Shown: positions 20,778-30,764, numbered from the stretch's first letter. The stretch is 64,000 nt of DNA from Desulfogranum japonicum DSM 18378 (GCF_000429945.1 NZ_AUCV01000031.1:1-64000), one strand, 5' to 3'. A program made the numbers and translations. Notes: generated by a model from the sequence alone, not told the origin.

Positions 20778-21941
20778 CAAGGGCTTCAGGGGCTGCAAGG
20801 TTCTACGGGCGCCCAAGGTATTCAGGGAATACAAGGCCCAACTGGAGCTCAAGGACTTCAGGGAGTACAAGGTCCAACGGGTGCTCAAGGTATTCAGGGA
20901 ATACAAGGTTCTACTGGGGCTCAAGGGCTTCAAGGCCCAACAGGTGTCACCGGAAATACAGGGGTGACCGGTCCCACAGGGGTAACCGGTCCCTCCGGGG
21001 CAATCGGAGATGCCGGTGCGACAGGCCCCACTGGAGCAACTGGAGCCATTGGCATTACTTGGCAACAGACATGGACCAATGCGAGTAAGTCGTATGTTAT
21101 AGGTGATGCAGTCGAGTATATGGGAAGCACTTATATCTGTGTCGAGGCCCATGATTCAAGTGACAGTGACAAGCCCTCTGAAAGTGTTAAATGGGACCTG
21201 ATCGCTCAGATGGGTGCAATAGGGGTAACCGGCGCCACTGGGGCTGATGGGGTAACCGGCGCAACCGGGCCAGAAGGGGCGACTGGATCTGCAGGAGCTA
21301 TCGGAGCAACTGGAGCCACCGGAGCCACCGGAGCAGCTGGGGCAGATGGAGCAACCGGCGCAACAGGAGCAGCAGGCTCACCAGGCGTTGAAGGCGCCAC
21401 CGGAGCCACCGGAGTCACCGGCCCAACAGGTCTACAGGGTGATGTCGGCGTTACAGGTCCCACCGGTCCTACTGGATCTTTAGGCGTTGTGCCCTATGCA
21501 TTAATAACAGACAACACAACTCAACTTCCTGTTGCCGCTAATACTGCTACCCAGGTAACCTTATCCACCAATCAAGCGCTAAACAGTATCTTACACACAG
21601 CTTCCAGCGGAGTTATAACGTTTCAGGTAACTGGCCAATATTTAATCAATTTGTCAATGCAGTTATCGCAAACAGCTGCACAGTCGACTACTGTTAACGT
21701 GTGGATTCGAAAAAATGGAACAGATATACCTGATTCCAACAGAACACGTACATGGAACAGCGCAACAGATGTGGAAACCATGTCTTCTTTTTATATTCTT
21801 GATGTGACGGCAGGTGATACTCTGGAAGTCTACCAATCTATTAGTGCCATTGGTAGAAATGCCGGGCTTTATGCTTTTACACCAGCAGGCCAGCCTGTTG
21901 TGCCTTCCATTACTGTTGGTATCAGCTATATTAGTGATTAA
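20412..21941 (+). CDS. Secreted collagen-like protein, paralogue with two chitin-binding-like modules
   Basis: A 509-residue paralogue of the gene at 18496. Order: signal sequence (about 1-41), first CBM5/12-like module (50-110), first collagen region (112-213, about 34 triplets, with GLQ, GIQ, GPT), second CBM5/12-like module (214-266, [20 protein letters not shown]), second collagen region (267-357, mostly GAT, about 30 triplets), and a C-terminal C1q/BclA-like head (358-509, with [16 protein letters not shown]). The module duplication distinguishes it from its neighbour, and the heads of the two proteins differ. GTG start with AAGGAG ten bases upstream. Likely a trimeric surface fibre; ligand unknown. 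Confidence 0.87.
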   Translation: MKITYTSQPVKSNKCHPLRSWMYRILLLALVAASFSTTSLAEDKVVVVPLWRNKAVASGPINWKDAWAADTTYQEGDAVFYDGSSYYCNTGHTSSASEPPPNTNWDMMAQQGDTGVQGPTGAQGLQGLQGSTGAQGIQGIQGPTGAQGLQGVQGPTGAQGIQGIQGSTGAQGLQGPTGVTGNTGVTGPTGVTGPSGAIGDAGATGPTGATGAIGITWQQTWTNASKSYVIGDAVEYMGSTYICVEAHDSSDSDKPSESVKWDLIAQMGAIGVTGATGADGVTGATGPEGATGSAGAIGATGATGATGAAGADGATGATGAAGSPGVEGATGATGVTGPTGLQGDVGVTGPTGPTGSLGVVPYALITDNTTQLPVAANTATQVTLSTNQALNSILHTASSGVITFQVTGQYLINLSMQLSQTAAQSTTVNVWIRKNGTDIPDSNRTRTWNSATDVETMSSFYILDVTAGDTLEVYQSISAIGRNAGLYAFTPAGQPVVPSITVGISYISD

Positions 21942-21954
21942 TTCTTGCTGGATC

Positions 21955-22042
21955 GTAACTGCTCACAGCGCACCTGATCTTTCCGCGATCAGCCTGGCTT
22001 ATGTATGATCCAATACGCTGTACCCCCCATATGAGTGGTTAC
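21955..22042. repeat. MITE-like repeat A, copy
   Basis: GTAACTGCTCACAG at 21955-21968 begins only 14 bases after the stop of the collagen-like gene. The next 55 bases closely match 6018-6072. The distal end ATATGAGTGGTTAC (22029-22042) is a degenerate inverted repeat. Confidence 0.6.
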
Positions 22043-22652
22043 GCTGGATCATTGAGACCACTGGCCAGTCCAGTGGTCTTGATGATGGCTTTCTCTTTAT
22101 AAACCAAGAGAAGTGTAGCGAAAGCATTCTTTTTTAAAGCGGGCTTAATGTTCGCAACCTAATATTTCACATGTAAAGAGTCGCTTATTTTGTATATTGA
22201 AGAAAGGTGCGATCATCGATTATTCAGCTCCAGTAGATATTTCCAGGCAGGATCTGCTTCAGCTGGCTCTGGAACTCGCCAAAATACAGCTCCAGCGATT
22301 TGCCAGAGGAGCATTCCTGTTATTGACCTGAAAAGCTCGATACAGAGCTTTAGGGGTACCGAAAAAATAAATTGTCCAATCTTGCTTGTCTCTTAACTCG
22401 GTAATTTCGTCGCGTCAATGGCTCAATACGGTCGGTATGGAACCATTGACGCGACGACGTTACCAAACCGATATTCTACGCAATTTTTGGATATTTATCA
22501 TTTTACGCGGTCCTTATATTCCCAGAGACGCGAGATCTGGTTTGCTCTGTAGAAGCACGCCCAGTAATGACCTGGGGCAAAGCAATGGGTTACGTACCCC
22601 GTGATCAGTTACGAAGAAAGCTACACGGTATATGCCGGTGCCAAATACTGCA
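22043..22652. other. Gene-free spacer with repeats
   Basis: No intact gene. Holds the ORF remnant at 22205-22335 (GAIIDYSAPVDIS frame), the palindromic repeat B copy 1 (22349-22512), and a lone right end of repeat A at 22599-22612 (CCGTGATCAGTTAC). Confidence 0.45.
22349..22512. repeat. Palindromic repeat B, copy 1
   Basis: About 164 bases, shared with 32016-32179 and, shortened, 33263-33358. Its core is a 14-base perfect inverted repeat, CGTCGCGTCAATGG (22408-22421) and its complement (22443-22456), around a 21-base loop. Non-coding, in the same orientation in all three places. Confidence 0.7.
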
Positions 22653-24659
22653 TCACTGCTTTCTGGAAAGTGCCACTTGCAGATTATTTTTTGCCAGTTG
22701 ATAGTCAGGATTGATTTTTAGAGCTGTCCGGCAGGCATCTTCAGCCTTTTCCCATGCAGACATAGCATTGTACGCACTGCAGATATTGTTATAGGCCGGA
22801 ACGTAGTCCGGTTGCAGTTGAAGTGCTTTCCTGCATGCGGTGATACATCGTTGATATTCACCTACTTTATAGTACTTTAAACTGAGGTTCAGGTAAGTAC
22901 TTGCCTGTGGATTTCTGTCCAGTATTTTTTCATAGCTGATGAGGCTGTCAAGAGACGTTTTGTCGGCTAGCACCAGGGTATGATAAAGTTCTATGAATTT
23001 ACTGTAATTGGGACTGATTTCCATGCCTTTTTCCACCAGGGCCAATGCCTCTTCTGATCGTGATCTCTCATGAAGAAAACGGCCATAATAATAATAGCAG
23101 GAAGGATTCAAGGGGTGGTATCGCAGTGCATTTTTAAAATGCTGTTCCGCCTCTTTCGGCCTCCCTGTCGCATTTTGTAAAATGGCCATATTGATGTGAG
23201 CATATGACCAGCGAGGCATCATTTCCAGTGCTTTCGCAAAATGCTTTTGTGCTTCCCGGTAGTTGCCTTTTTCCATTAAGGCAAGGCCGTAGTTCATTTG
23301 AACTCTTCCGTTATTCGGCGCTTTTACAACAGCATCCTTCCATAACGATTCTGCAGTCTCCCAGATAATATTTCTCTGATAGGTCCCATACGCGTGGAGA
23401 CCTATGAGCAGCAGTACTGAGATCACGACGGCTGGTAGAGTAATTCTACGCCTTGTCTCATCCTCACGTAACCGGATAATCTGCAGAGATATCCACCAGC
23501 CTGATGCCAGGACTAAACCTAGATAGGGGAAAAACGTTCGGTGATCATTGGCGAGTTGTCCGAAAGCAAAAAAACTGGACGTTGGGGCGAGAGCAAAGAA
23601 AAACCAGAGAATACCGAAGGAAATAGGCCGTGTTTTCATCTTTCTCGAAGTGGCAACGGCAATACTCAGCAGGATCAGGATAAGCCCAAGACTCAGCCAG
23701 ACTTTACGGTCCCAGTAATTCGTTATCAGAGAGAAATCCGTGTCCACACTCAGGTCTAAAGGAATGATAAAATTGCCAATATAATGGGCAATTATGTACC
23801 ATTGGGTGACAAAATAATCCCAGGAGATATCTAAGTGCCAGGAGGGCAGATCAAGCAGAGACCTGGCAGTATCAGCATCGCCGGTTGGCAGCAGACTTTG
23901 CTGTCGGGTTACTTTTCGTATAAGGGAAAACACCAAAATACCGAAAAAAAGTATAGGTGCAGATTTTTTAATGAGATGAGCATTTTTTTTGAAATTTTTT
24001 ATAATCTGTAATGGCCCCCATAAAGGCATATTTTCCTCAAACAACAGAATATAGAGGATCAGCAGCGGAACAAAGATTAATCCGGTCTCCTTCGTTCCCA
24101 GGCCGACAAGGAAGGTGAGATAATGCAGGCGGAACACTCTGGTTTTGGGATACAGATAGAGGATAAAAGATGCAACAATCATCAGGGTCGAGAAAGAGTC
24201 TGAACGCATGATGATGTAATTAATGGTTTCAGCATTTGCCGTATGCTGCATAAAAAAGGCGGTTGTGAAAAGAGCAAACCAGTTGTTCCACCTATCCTTG
24301 AAAGATATGTCAAAAATGTGTTTGAAAAAATAGTACAGTAAAACTCCCAGGATAAGATAACTGAGAAAAATGGATAGATGAAAAACAACCGGATTCAGTC
24401 CGCCTCCTAGCCAGTAATCAATAGCGTTGAGCGAAACCAAAACCGGATTATAGGTTCTGTTGTCAGGATTGGTGCCGAAGGTTTCTATGTCTGTAAAGAA
24501 TAGGGGAAGATTGGATATTTTTTGAATGTGGATATTGTTAACAATCGTATGAATATCATCGAAATAAAATCCATTGGTAAAATGGTTCGCGTAGCTTGCA
24601 CAGAGGAGAAGAAGGAAAGCCAGCACAGCGGCGCCGAACAGATATTTTTTTAAGCTCAT
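22653..24659 (-). CDS. TMTC-like GT-C glycosyltransferase with TPR repeats
   Basis: A 668-residue membrane protein. The first external loop carries YFDDIHTIVNN with the acidic pair D34-D35, the catalytic-loop signature of GT-C enzymes that use polyprenyl-phosphate sugars. About ten membrane helices follow up to residue 430. Residues 445-668 are TPR repeats (ALMEKGNYREAQKHFAKALEM, then AYNAMSAWEKAEDACRTAL). This layout matches TMTC-type protein O-mannosyltransferases and their bacterial relatives. The TPRs would face the periplasm and could bind acceptor proteins. It is the last gene of the minus-strand glycan cluster and lies nearest the collagen-like genes. Confidence 0.8.
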   Translation of the reverse strand: MSLKKYLFGAAVLAFLLLLCASYANHFTNGFYFDDIHTIVNNIHIQKISNLPLFFTDIETFGTNPDNRTYNPVLVSLNAIDYWLGGGLNPVVFHLSIFLSYLILGVLLYYFFKHIFDISFKDRWNNWFALFTTAFFMQHTANAETINYIIMRSDSFSTLMIVASFILYLYPKTRVFRLHYLTFLVGLGTKETGLIFVPLLILYILLFEENMPLWGPLQIIKNFKKNAHLIKKSAPILFFGILVFSLIRKVTRQQSLLPTGDADTARSLLDLPSWHLDISWDYFVTQWYIIAHYIGNFIIPLDLSVDTDFSLITNYWDRKVWLSLGLILILLSIAVATSRKMKTRPISFGILWFFFALAPTSSFFAFGQLANDHRTFFPYLGLVLASGWWISLQIIRLREDETRRRITLPAVVISVLLLIGLHAYGTYQRNIIWETAESLWKDAVVKAPNNGRVQMNYGLALMEKGNYREAQKHFAKALEMMPRWSYAHINMAILQNATGRPKEAEQHFKNALRYHPLNPSCYYYYGRFLHERSRSEEALALVEKGMEISPNYSKFIELYHTLVLADKTSLDSLISYEKILDRNPQASTYLNLSLKYYKVGEYQRCITACRKALQLQPDYVPAYNNICSAYNAMSAWEKAEDACRTALKINPDYQLAKNNLQVALSRKQ

Positions 24660-24805
24660 TTTTCAAAAAATATAGTTATATTGAATGAGAAATTAGGCGG
24701 CATCTGCAAGAGAATACATCTGTTTTACAGGGTTGACCCGATAATATCAACTTTCACACATCATGTATTTTTTATGTCTGCCTTTTCGGGCAAACAAGAA
24801 AAGAC

Positions 24806-24852
24806 GTAAGTGATTACAGGTGCACCACGCAGTCTCCCGCTGGTCGCTTACC
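24806..24852. repeat. Repeat A fragment
   Basis: GTAAGTGATTACAG (24806-24819) resembles the repeat A end. AGTCTCCCGCTGGTCGCTTA, from 24831, is identical to the complement of bases in the copy at 58949-59053. Partial copy, no second end seen. Confidence 0.45.
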
Positions 24853-24889
24853 TAACCTTGAGCAAAAGAACGGATTTATGGACAGACTC

Positions 24890-25828
24890 CTAGCTTATAA
24901 CATCTTTCCCCAGAACATTTGTTGCTATAACACCGCCGATGAGAAAGGGAAGCGTAGTTAAAACTCTGTCAATTGCCGCGGCGGCCGCCGCATGTTCCAT
25001 TGGAATACCTAGCATTACTAAAAGAGAGGTTAAACTCAGGTCACGAACTCCTAATCCCATAGGAACAAATGAAAACAGCCCCGCCACATAAGAAAAAATT
25101 ACAGCACCAAACAAAGGTCCCGGAGCCACGCTGACTCCCAGCGCATACATAATAAGGGACATTCGGACAAGAACTACGATATCGAGAACAATCAACAAGA
25201 GAAGCATTGCAAACAACGGGATACCTTTTGCGTTAGTTAGCAGTTTTCCCGCGTTTCGAAGGTGTTCGACGAAACGACCACGTATTCGACGGACTATGAC
25301 GTAGAGTAGCCCAAGGGTAAAAAAAACTCCGACGAATAGCAATCCAGCCATCATTGGCCCTTTTACAGGGGGGATTTGCTGGCGTAGCGTTGGCCCAAGC
25401 CAAAGAAATCCTGAAACAATGCAGAGTATAAGTACAGAACCATACCCAATAACACTTTCGAGCAAAACACCGCTTGCAGAAGCAGTGTAGGACACTCCAA
25501 GAATCTTCTTTTGCAGAACTGCCCGAATGGGGATTCCCGCCGGAAAAGGCATGGTCGAATTTGCTGATGTCGAGAAGGTCGATATCCATAGCATGGTAGT
25601 ATAAGGAGTCGATTGACCTATGCTTTTCAATGCGAAAATGGGGATTCCCGGAGCTAGTAGCTGCTGAAGCATAGCGGCACAAAGAGCGAGAGCGAGCGCC
25701 CAGCCATGAAATATATATTCGCTTCCCTCGTCAACGGAAATATATAGCCTATAAAAAATTACGCATGCAATTGCAAAAACACCAATCGTAATTCCCCATA
25801 ATGCAATCTGCCTTTTTCTACAATTCAT
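24890..25828 (-). CDS. Flippase-like membrane protein (LPG synthase TM family)
   Basis: A 312-residue protein with about eight membrane helices and the features of the TIGR00374/UPF0104 family: FSTSANSTMPFPAGIPIRAV, where family members have the P-x-x-G-x-x-R motif, and FSFVPMGLGVRDLSL near the C-terminus. Relatives are the AglD C-terminal domain and the MprF flippase domain, proposed to move lipid-linked substrates across the membrane. In this glycan cluster it may flip a polyprenyl-phosphate sugar. Function inferred from context. Confidence 0.75.
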   Translation of the reverse strand: MNCRKRQIALWGITIGVFAIACVIFYRLYISVDEGSEYIFHGWALALALCAAMLQQLLAPGIPIFALKSIGQSTPYTTMLWISTFSTSANSTMPFPAGIPIRAVLQKKILGVSYTASASGVLLESVIGYGSVLILCIVSGFLWLGPTLRQQIPPVKGPMMAGLLFVGVFFTLGLLYVIVRRIRGRFVEHLRNAGKLLTNAKGIPLFAMLLLLIVLDIVVLVRMSLIMYALGVSVAPGPLFGAVIFSYVAGLFSFVPMGLGVRDLSLTSLLVMLGIPMEHAAAAAAIDRVLTTLPFLIGGVIATNVLGKDVIS

Positions 25829-25884
25829 TTGATAAACTCATGGTTGTCGCGAACACAAAGAGTTTATCCTTCATGTAATACAAA

Positions 25885-26544
25885 TTACGAGTTCGCGACA
25901 TCTTTAGTACAGAAAATCTGATACGCATATTCGGGATGTGATTTTGTATACAACTGGGTCATTCTGGAAACTAAAAACCAAAAAAATTTGGGGGACCATT
26001 TAATTCTCGATCCCGATCCTCTCAGCTTTTTCCATCCGTTAAAGCCCTGAACCCGAAAGCCCATAGTGGTCATCTCCTGCGCATCAAAACCAGATAAATG
26101 CTCCTGATGTCTGTTATCGCTATGACTCATCTGAGGCACAAAACCATTCGGCGTTGAAATGATGACCTTTTTCTTTGCAATTTTCTCCATCTGGTCGAGC
26201 AATGAAACAGCTTCTTCTTTGGCAAGGTGTTCTATTAACTCAATTGCAATGACACAATCGAAAGATTTATTTGAAAATCTGTTGCCGATGTCTCTTGCAT
26301 CCATGTCGAGATATTTCTTGTGGATACAAGAACCTCGTGCTTCGGTTATTGATTGCCTGTGCAAATCGATTCCTACGGTTACAGGAATCTTTTGAGAAAA
26401 TTTTTCTATAGGGGAATGCGTACCACATCCGATATCAAGCAGAGATTGACAATTCCCTACTATTTCTTTTTCAAGAAATTGAATAAGTTGCCCTCTGCCA
26501 AAAAAAGTTGTGTCTTGTAAATGTGTTATAAGAGATGAATTCAT
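25885..26544 (-). CDS. Class I SAM-dependent methyltransferase
   Basis: A 219-residue protein with the SAM-binding motif I LLDIGCGTHSPIEKF at residues 37-51, an acidic residue at the end of strand 2 (GIDLHRQ), and motif IV CVIAIELIEHLAKEE. This is a Methyltransf_11/23-type fold. In a glycan cluster it probably methylates a sugar or lipid-linked intermediate, but the substrate cannot be read from the sequence. It lies one base from the upstream glycosyltransferase gene, so the two are co-transcribed. Confidence 0.8.
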   Translation of the reverse strand: MNSSLITHLQDTTFFGRGQLIQFLEKEIVGNCQSLLDIGCGTHSPIEKFSQKIPVTVGIDLHRQSITEARGSCIHKKYLDMDARDIGNRFSNKSFDCVIAIELIEHLAKEEAVSLLDQMEKIAKKKVIISTPNGFVPQMSHSDNRHQEHLSGFDAQEMTTMGFRVQGFNGWKKLRGSGSRIKWSPKFFWFLVSRMTQLYTKSHPEYAYQIFCTKDVANS

Positions 26545-26545
26545 C

Positions 26546-27562
26546 TTATTTCCTTTTCACTTTTTGCCTTAACAGCATTCCTTTTATGAGCATGGGCCGA
26601 AAAATCCTTTTAGCTACAAGCAGCCAATATCGCCAGGCGAATTCTTTTATAAAAATCCTGTAGAAAAATAATTGCACATAGAAAGAAAATAATTCAGAGG
26701 CATCATTGATTTTTTCCGCGTATTGTTTTGCCATTACAACAGCATGTTCTGCTGATGGAATACGACCTTTGTTTTTCAATGTAATGGCAATCTTCATATA
26801 GCATTTTGCTTTTTGAACGGGAACTGGGCGAATGTTTTGAAATATTTCCTCAATTGAAACGGTTTCAAGCACATGGATGATCAGATCATTAACTTCTTTA
26901 TAATGCTTTTTGTCATTCCTCGCAGTTCCCTGCTCGGAATGAATCCTCGTTTTGACAAAAATTTCTGGAACATATACGAATTGGTAATGCCGTCCCATTC
27001 TGAACCACATCTCGTAATCCTGTGTAAATCTCCATTGTGGGGCGAAATTTCCGACTTTTTCGAAGCATTCCTTCGGAATTAATGTGGCGCAGCCGCTAAT
27101 AAAATTCTCTTCTATTAAACGGAATAGTAATTCATGCTGTGGAAATGGATTACTTGTATATCTCCCCAGGTGATTCCCACCTGAATCAATCAATTCCGCA
27201 TCCCCATAGAGAATTATCTTGCGGTCTTGGCAGTTCTCTAAAAAACGAACCTGAGTTGAGAGTTTATCATTCGGGTATATATCATCGTGACTTAGCCACG
27301 ATATATAGTCTCCTTCGGCGTTCTCAATTGCTAAATTCAATGCCGTCGCGACCCCACCGTTTTCCCTCCAGAGATATCGAATCTTTTCTCCATAGGATTT
27401 CGCGACAGCTTCGGTTTTTCCATCATCCAAGGAACCGTCGTTGACAACTATCACCTCGAAATTGCTGTATGTTTGGGCTAACGCACTGTCTATGGCATCA
27501 CTTAAATAATCGAACCCGTTATACACCGGAATAACTATCGATATTTTCGGCTCGAATTTCAT
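26546..27562 (-). CDS. Family 2 glycosyltransferase
   Basis: A 338-residue GT-A enzyme. KISIVIPVYNGFDYLSDAI marks the nucleotide-binding start, VVVNDGSLDD the first acidic motif, and WLSHDDIYPND the DxD-like metal site. The C-terminal 110 residues are helical and basic without membrane segments. It would add one sugar from a nucleotide donor to a growing glycan. Donor and acceptor are not predictable. ATG start; the gene precedes the methyltransferase. Confidence 0.85.
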   Translation of the reverse strand: MKFEPKISIVIPVYNGFDYLSDAIDSALAQTYSNFEVIVVNDGSLDDGKTEAVAKSYGEKIRYLWRENGGVATALNLAIENAEGDYISWLSHDDIYPNDKLSTQVRFLENCQDRKIILYGDAELIDSGGNHLGRYTSNPFPQHELLFRLIEENFISGCATLIPKECFEKVGNFAPQWRFTQDYEMWFRMGRHYQFVYVPEIFVKTRIHSEQGTARNDKKHYKEVNDLIIHVLETVSIEEIFQNIRPVPVQKAKCYMKIAITLKNKGRIPSAEHAVVMAKQYAEKINDASELFSFYVQLFFYRIFIKEFAWRYWLLVAKRIFRPMLIKGMLLRQKVKRK

Positions 27563-27673
27563 AACTCATTTCCATTGGTACTTGGGACGTCAATTAGCAT
27601 ATGTTGTAATAAATTCAAGCTTTTAGTTCGTAAAGTTGTTGCCCGGCATTGCGAAGGGCGTAGTTCTGATACC

Positions 27674-28801
27674 TCATATTCTCGCCCACACCGTACGATT
27701 CACATAATCAATATAGCTTAACACAACACGGAGTATTTGCTTTGAAACCAACTCTGTTTCATAATCAGTGACGGATTGAGAGGCTCTTGTTGTTGTGTTG
27801 CGCTGAGCAATAATAACGCGCACAGCATCCAATACGTTTTCCTTCTCCAAACCGCTCATTATCAGTGTGCCTGCATCCATTCCCTCTGGTCGTTCGTGGG
27901 CATTTCGGAGGGTTATCGCAGGTAAATGAAGCAGTGAAGCTTCTTCCGTAATGGTACCGCTATCGGAAAGAACACAGGCTGATTCCATCTGGAGCTTGAT
28001 GTAATCACAAAAGCCAAAAGGTTGCAGAAATTGGATGTTCTCATGCAATTGTTTGTTTTCAAGTGTCGCCAGACGTTTTTGTGTTCGCGGATGGGTGGAA
28101 ACAATAACCGAATAGTCATAGGCTTCCTGCAGAGCATTGAGGGTTTCCACGAGAGCATACAGGTTTTTTGGGTTGTCGACGTTTTCTTCACGATGAGCGC
28201 TGACAAGGAAGAATTGACCTGAGATAAGTTTCAAGCGCTGGAGCACATCAGATTGTTCTATTTTTGGCCGGTAGTAGTTTAGCACTTCTCGCATATGAGA
28301 GCCGGTTTTGATGATCGTTTCAGGGCGGATACCTTCGGCAATCAGATAACGGCGTGCATGCTCTGTCAGCACCAGATTGATATCGCTCAAGTGGTCAATT
28401 ACCTTGCGATTTAGTTCTTCCGGTACGCGCTGGTCGAAGCAGCGGTTGCCCGCCTCCATGTGAAACACAGGAATTTTGCGACGCTTTGCCGGGATGACTG
28501 CCAGACAGGAATTGGTATCACCGTACAGCATGACGGCATCCGGTTTCTCCTTGTCCAGAACCATATCGGATTTTTCGATCACACGGGCAATGGTTTGGGC
28601 TGCATTGTCACCGGCCGCTTCCAAAAAGTAATCTGGCTTTCGGATGTTCAGATCATCAAAGAAAACCTGGTTAAGTCCGTAATCGTAGTTCTGGCCAGTG
28701 TGCACCAGGATGTGTTGTGTGTGCTGATCGAATTCGGCAATTACCCGGCTCATTTTGATGAGTTCCGGGCGGGTGCCGACAATGGTCATAACTTTACGCA
28801 T
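27674..28801 (-). CDS. UDP-N-acetylglucosamine 2-epimerase family protein
   Basis: A 375-residue non-hydrolysing UDP-GlcNAc 2-epimerase homologue (WecB/FnlC/WbvD group). The N-terminus MTIVGTRPELIKMSRVI, HTGQNYDYGLNQVFF, GDTNS, HMEAGNR, SAHREENVD and SDSGTITEEA all match catalytic and UDP-binding stretches. Together with the upstream dehydratase/epimerase it would be the last step that turns a UDP-L-hexosamine into its C2 epimer. Its start overlaps the end of the upstream gene by eight bases. Confidence 0.88.
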   Translation of the reverse strand: MRKVMTIVGTRPELIKMSRVIAEFDQHTQHILVHTGQNYDYGLNQVFFDDLNIRKPDYFLEAAGDNAAQTIARVIEKSDMVLDKEKPDAVMLYGDTNSCLAVIPAKRRKIPVFHMEAGNRCFDQRVPEELNRKVIDHLSDINLVLTEHARRYLIAEGIRPETIIKTGSHMREVLNYYRPKIEQSDVLQRLKLISGQFFLVSAHREENVDNPKNLYALVETLNALQEAYDYSVIVSTHPRTQKRLATLENKQLHENIQFLQPFGFCDYIKLQMESACVLSDSGTITEEASLLHLPAITLRNAHERPEGMDAGTLIMSGLEKENVLDAVRVIIAQRNTTTRASQSVTDYETELVSKQILRVVLSYIDYVNRTVWARI

Positions 28802-29804
28802 TGAGTTCTTCCTGGATGTAATCGAGCTTCAGGAGAAGGGCTTTGACTTGTTCAACATTGAGTCGAGCAGTGTTGTGTGAGGTATAATCTTCTATCTGGG
28901 AGATTTTTTCCTCTCCTTGGCTGAAATACTGGGCATAGTTCAGGTCTCGATTGTCTGCTGGAATACGATAGTAATCGCCTTGATCCTTCGCCTTGGCCAT
29001 TTCTTCACGAGAAACAAGCGATTCATATAACTTTTCGCCGTGACGAGTTCCAATTACGCGTATCGGATTATCTTTATTAAAGAGTTCTTTCAATGCTTGG
29101 GCAAGATCACCCACCGTCGAGGCAGGGGCTTTCTGCACATAAAGGTCCCCTTGCTCCCCGTGTTCAAAGGCATAGAGCACGAGGTCCACAGAATCCGGCA
29201 AGGACATCATGAATCGTGTCATTTTAGGATCGGTGACGGTCAGGGGCTCCCCTTTCTTTAGTTGGGAAACAAATAGGGGTATGACGGAACCACGTGAGGC
29301 CATGACATTACCGTAGCGTGTAGCGCAGAATACAGTCTCATACTTGCCTTGCAGCCTCGATTTAGCCACCATAACCTTTTCTGCCATGGCTTTGGAGATA
29401 CCCATGGCATTAATAGGGTAGACCGCTTTATCCGTACTCAGTACCACCACCCGTTCTACGCCACAGGCTGTAGCTGCATTGAGCATATTTTCGGTCCCCA
29501 TGACGTTGGTGCGCACTGCCTCCATGGGATAAAATTCACAGGAGGGTACCTGTTTCAAGGCCGCGGCATGAAACACATAATCTACACCACGCATCGCCTG
29601 GTAGATACTGTCGTATTCTCGCACATCACCAATATAGAACTTGAGCTTGGGATGATTGTGAGAAATGCGCATGTCTTCCTGTTTTTTCTCATCCCGGCTG
29701 AAGATGCGGATTTCAGCCACATCAGTCGTCAAGAACCTATGTAACACTGTATTGCCAAAGGAACCTGTGCCGCCGGTGATCATCAGAACTTTATCTTTAA
29801 ACAT
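28794..29804 (-). CDS. UDP-GlcNAc 4,6-dehydratase/5-epimerase (CapE/FnlA/WbvB type)
   Basis: A 336-residue extended short-chain dehydrogenase. GGTGSFGNTVL (residues 11-21) binds NAD(P). The active site region has LSTDKAVYPINAMGISKAM, where the family's TDK replaces the usual serine and the tyrosine is replaced by M, as in inverting dehydratases of the CapE type. It converts UDP-GlcNAc to UDP-2-acetamido-2,6-dideoxy-L-hex-4-ulose. The next genes on the strand are the 2-epimerase and, upstream, a reductase, which complete a three-step route to a UDP-L-6-deoxyhexosamine. Confidence 0.87.
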   Translation of the reverse strand: MFKDKVLMITGGTGSFGNTVLHRFLTTDVAEIRIFSRDEKKQEDMRISHNHPKLKFYIGDVREYDSIYQAMRGVDYVFHAAALKQVPSCEFYPMEAVRTNVMGTENMLNAATACGVERVVVLSTDKAVYPINAMGISKAMAEKVMVAKSRLQGKYETVFCATRYGNVMASRGSVIPLFVSQLKKGEPLTVTDPKMTRFMMSLPDSVDLVLYAFEHGEQGDLYVQKAPASTVGDLAQALKELFNKDNPIRVIGTRHGEKLYESLVSREEMAKAKDQGDYYRIPADNRDLNYAQYFSQGEEKISQIEDYTSHNTARLNVEQVKALLLKLDYIQEELNA

Positions 29805-29822
29805 GTTTCCACTCTTGGAATT

Positions 29823-30683
29823 TCATAACAAGGGGTCGGCGTGCATGGCCTCTACCATGCTTTCCCACGAGGGTGGACTCCAACCGGTGAACTGCCGGAA
29901 GCAGCTACTGTCCAAGCGCCGATCACACAAAAAGGTTTCATCCGTCTCAATGTGTACCCCCAGTCCGTACACCCGATTGAACAACTTCAGCAGACTGCAC
30001 TTGTCGATGGGATTTCCCCCTATCTGCCATATCCCGGAAAGATCAGGATGACACTCCAATATATACCGTAAAGTGTCAGCCATGGCCAAAGTAGTAAGGC
30101 CGGAATAGAGTGCTTTGCTGTAGCCCTGCACCTTTTTTCCTCTTTGGGAGTAAAACCATTCAAAGAGTCCTGTTCCTCGCCGCAATTCCCTACCGACAAT
30201 AGATGTTCGTATCGTCAGACAGTCTGTGCGGTTAACTTCACCCAGCAACTTGCTGCGCCCATAGAGGTCTGTCGGATCAGGCAGGTCATTTTCTCGGTAT
30301 GGACCCGCTCGTCCAGAAAAAACGCAATCCGTACTAAAATGGATGAAACGCGCCCCTGCCTGGGTGCACAGATCAGCGAGCTGATGGGGGAGTAACGCGT
30401 TGATACTGATAGATGTTACTGCGTCCTTGGCGGCATCGATTTGTTTGACTATGCCAATGCAATTTATTACCACATCCGGCGATACCGTTTCTACGCAACG
30501 AAGAATTGAGCCAAAATGTGTTGCGTCAACTTCTCCGATGAGACATCCTGAGTCAATTCCTTGAATCTCAGGAGCCTCAGAAATATGACCACGGATAGTC
30601 CCCCAGACTTCGTGGCCACAGGAAAGACGTTGCAAAAGCTTGTGCCCTAACATACCCGTCGCGCCAAGAATGAGTATCTTCAT
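29823..30683 (-). CDS. RmlD-like sugar-nucleotide reductase
   Basis: A 286-residue short-chain dehydrogenase with MKILILGATGMLGHKLLQ as Rossmann start, HFSTDCVFSGRAGPYREND and YGRSKLLGEV giving the S/T-Y-K catalytic set, as in RmlD. The reductase of the UDP-L-FucNAc route (FnlB/CapF) has an extra C-terminal cupin domain and about 370 residues; this protein lacks it. Its size and type fit the WbvR-like reductase of the UDP-L-QuiNAc route better. The ATG at 30683 starts exactly at the Rossmann strand; a GTG seven codons earlier is less likely. Confidence 0.8.
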   Translation of the reverse strand: MKILILGATGMLGHKLLQRLSCGHEVWGTIRGHISEAPEIQGIDSGCLIGEVDATHFGSILRCVETVSPDVVINCIGIVKQIDAAKDAVTSISINALLPHQLADLCTQAGARFIHFSTDCVFSGRAGPYRENDLPDPTDLYGRSKLLGEVNRTDCLTIRTSIVGRELRRGTGLFEWFYSQRGKKVQGYSKALYSGLTTLAMADTLRYILECHPDLSGIWQIGGNPIDKCSLLKLFNRVYGLGVHIETDETFLCDRRLDSSCFRQFTGWSPPSWESMVEAMHADPLL

Positions 30684-30764
30684 ATGCGTATTGCCTATTC
30701 CCACACTAAATAGGTTAACTGTGAACCCTCACTGGCCTCACAGGGTGTGAATTTCACACGGTGA

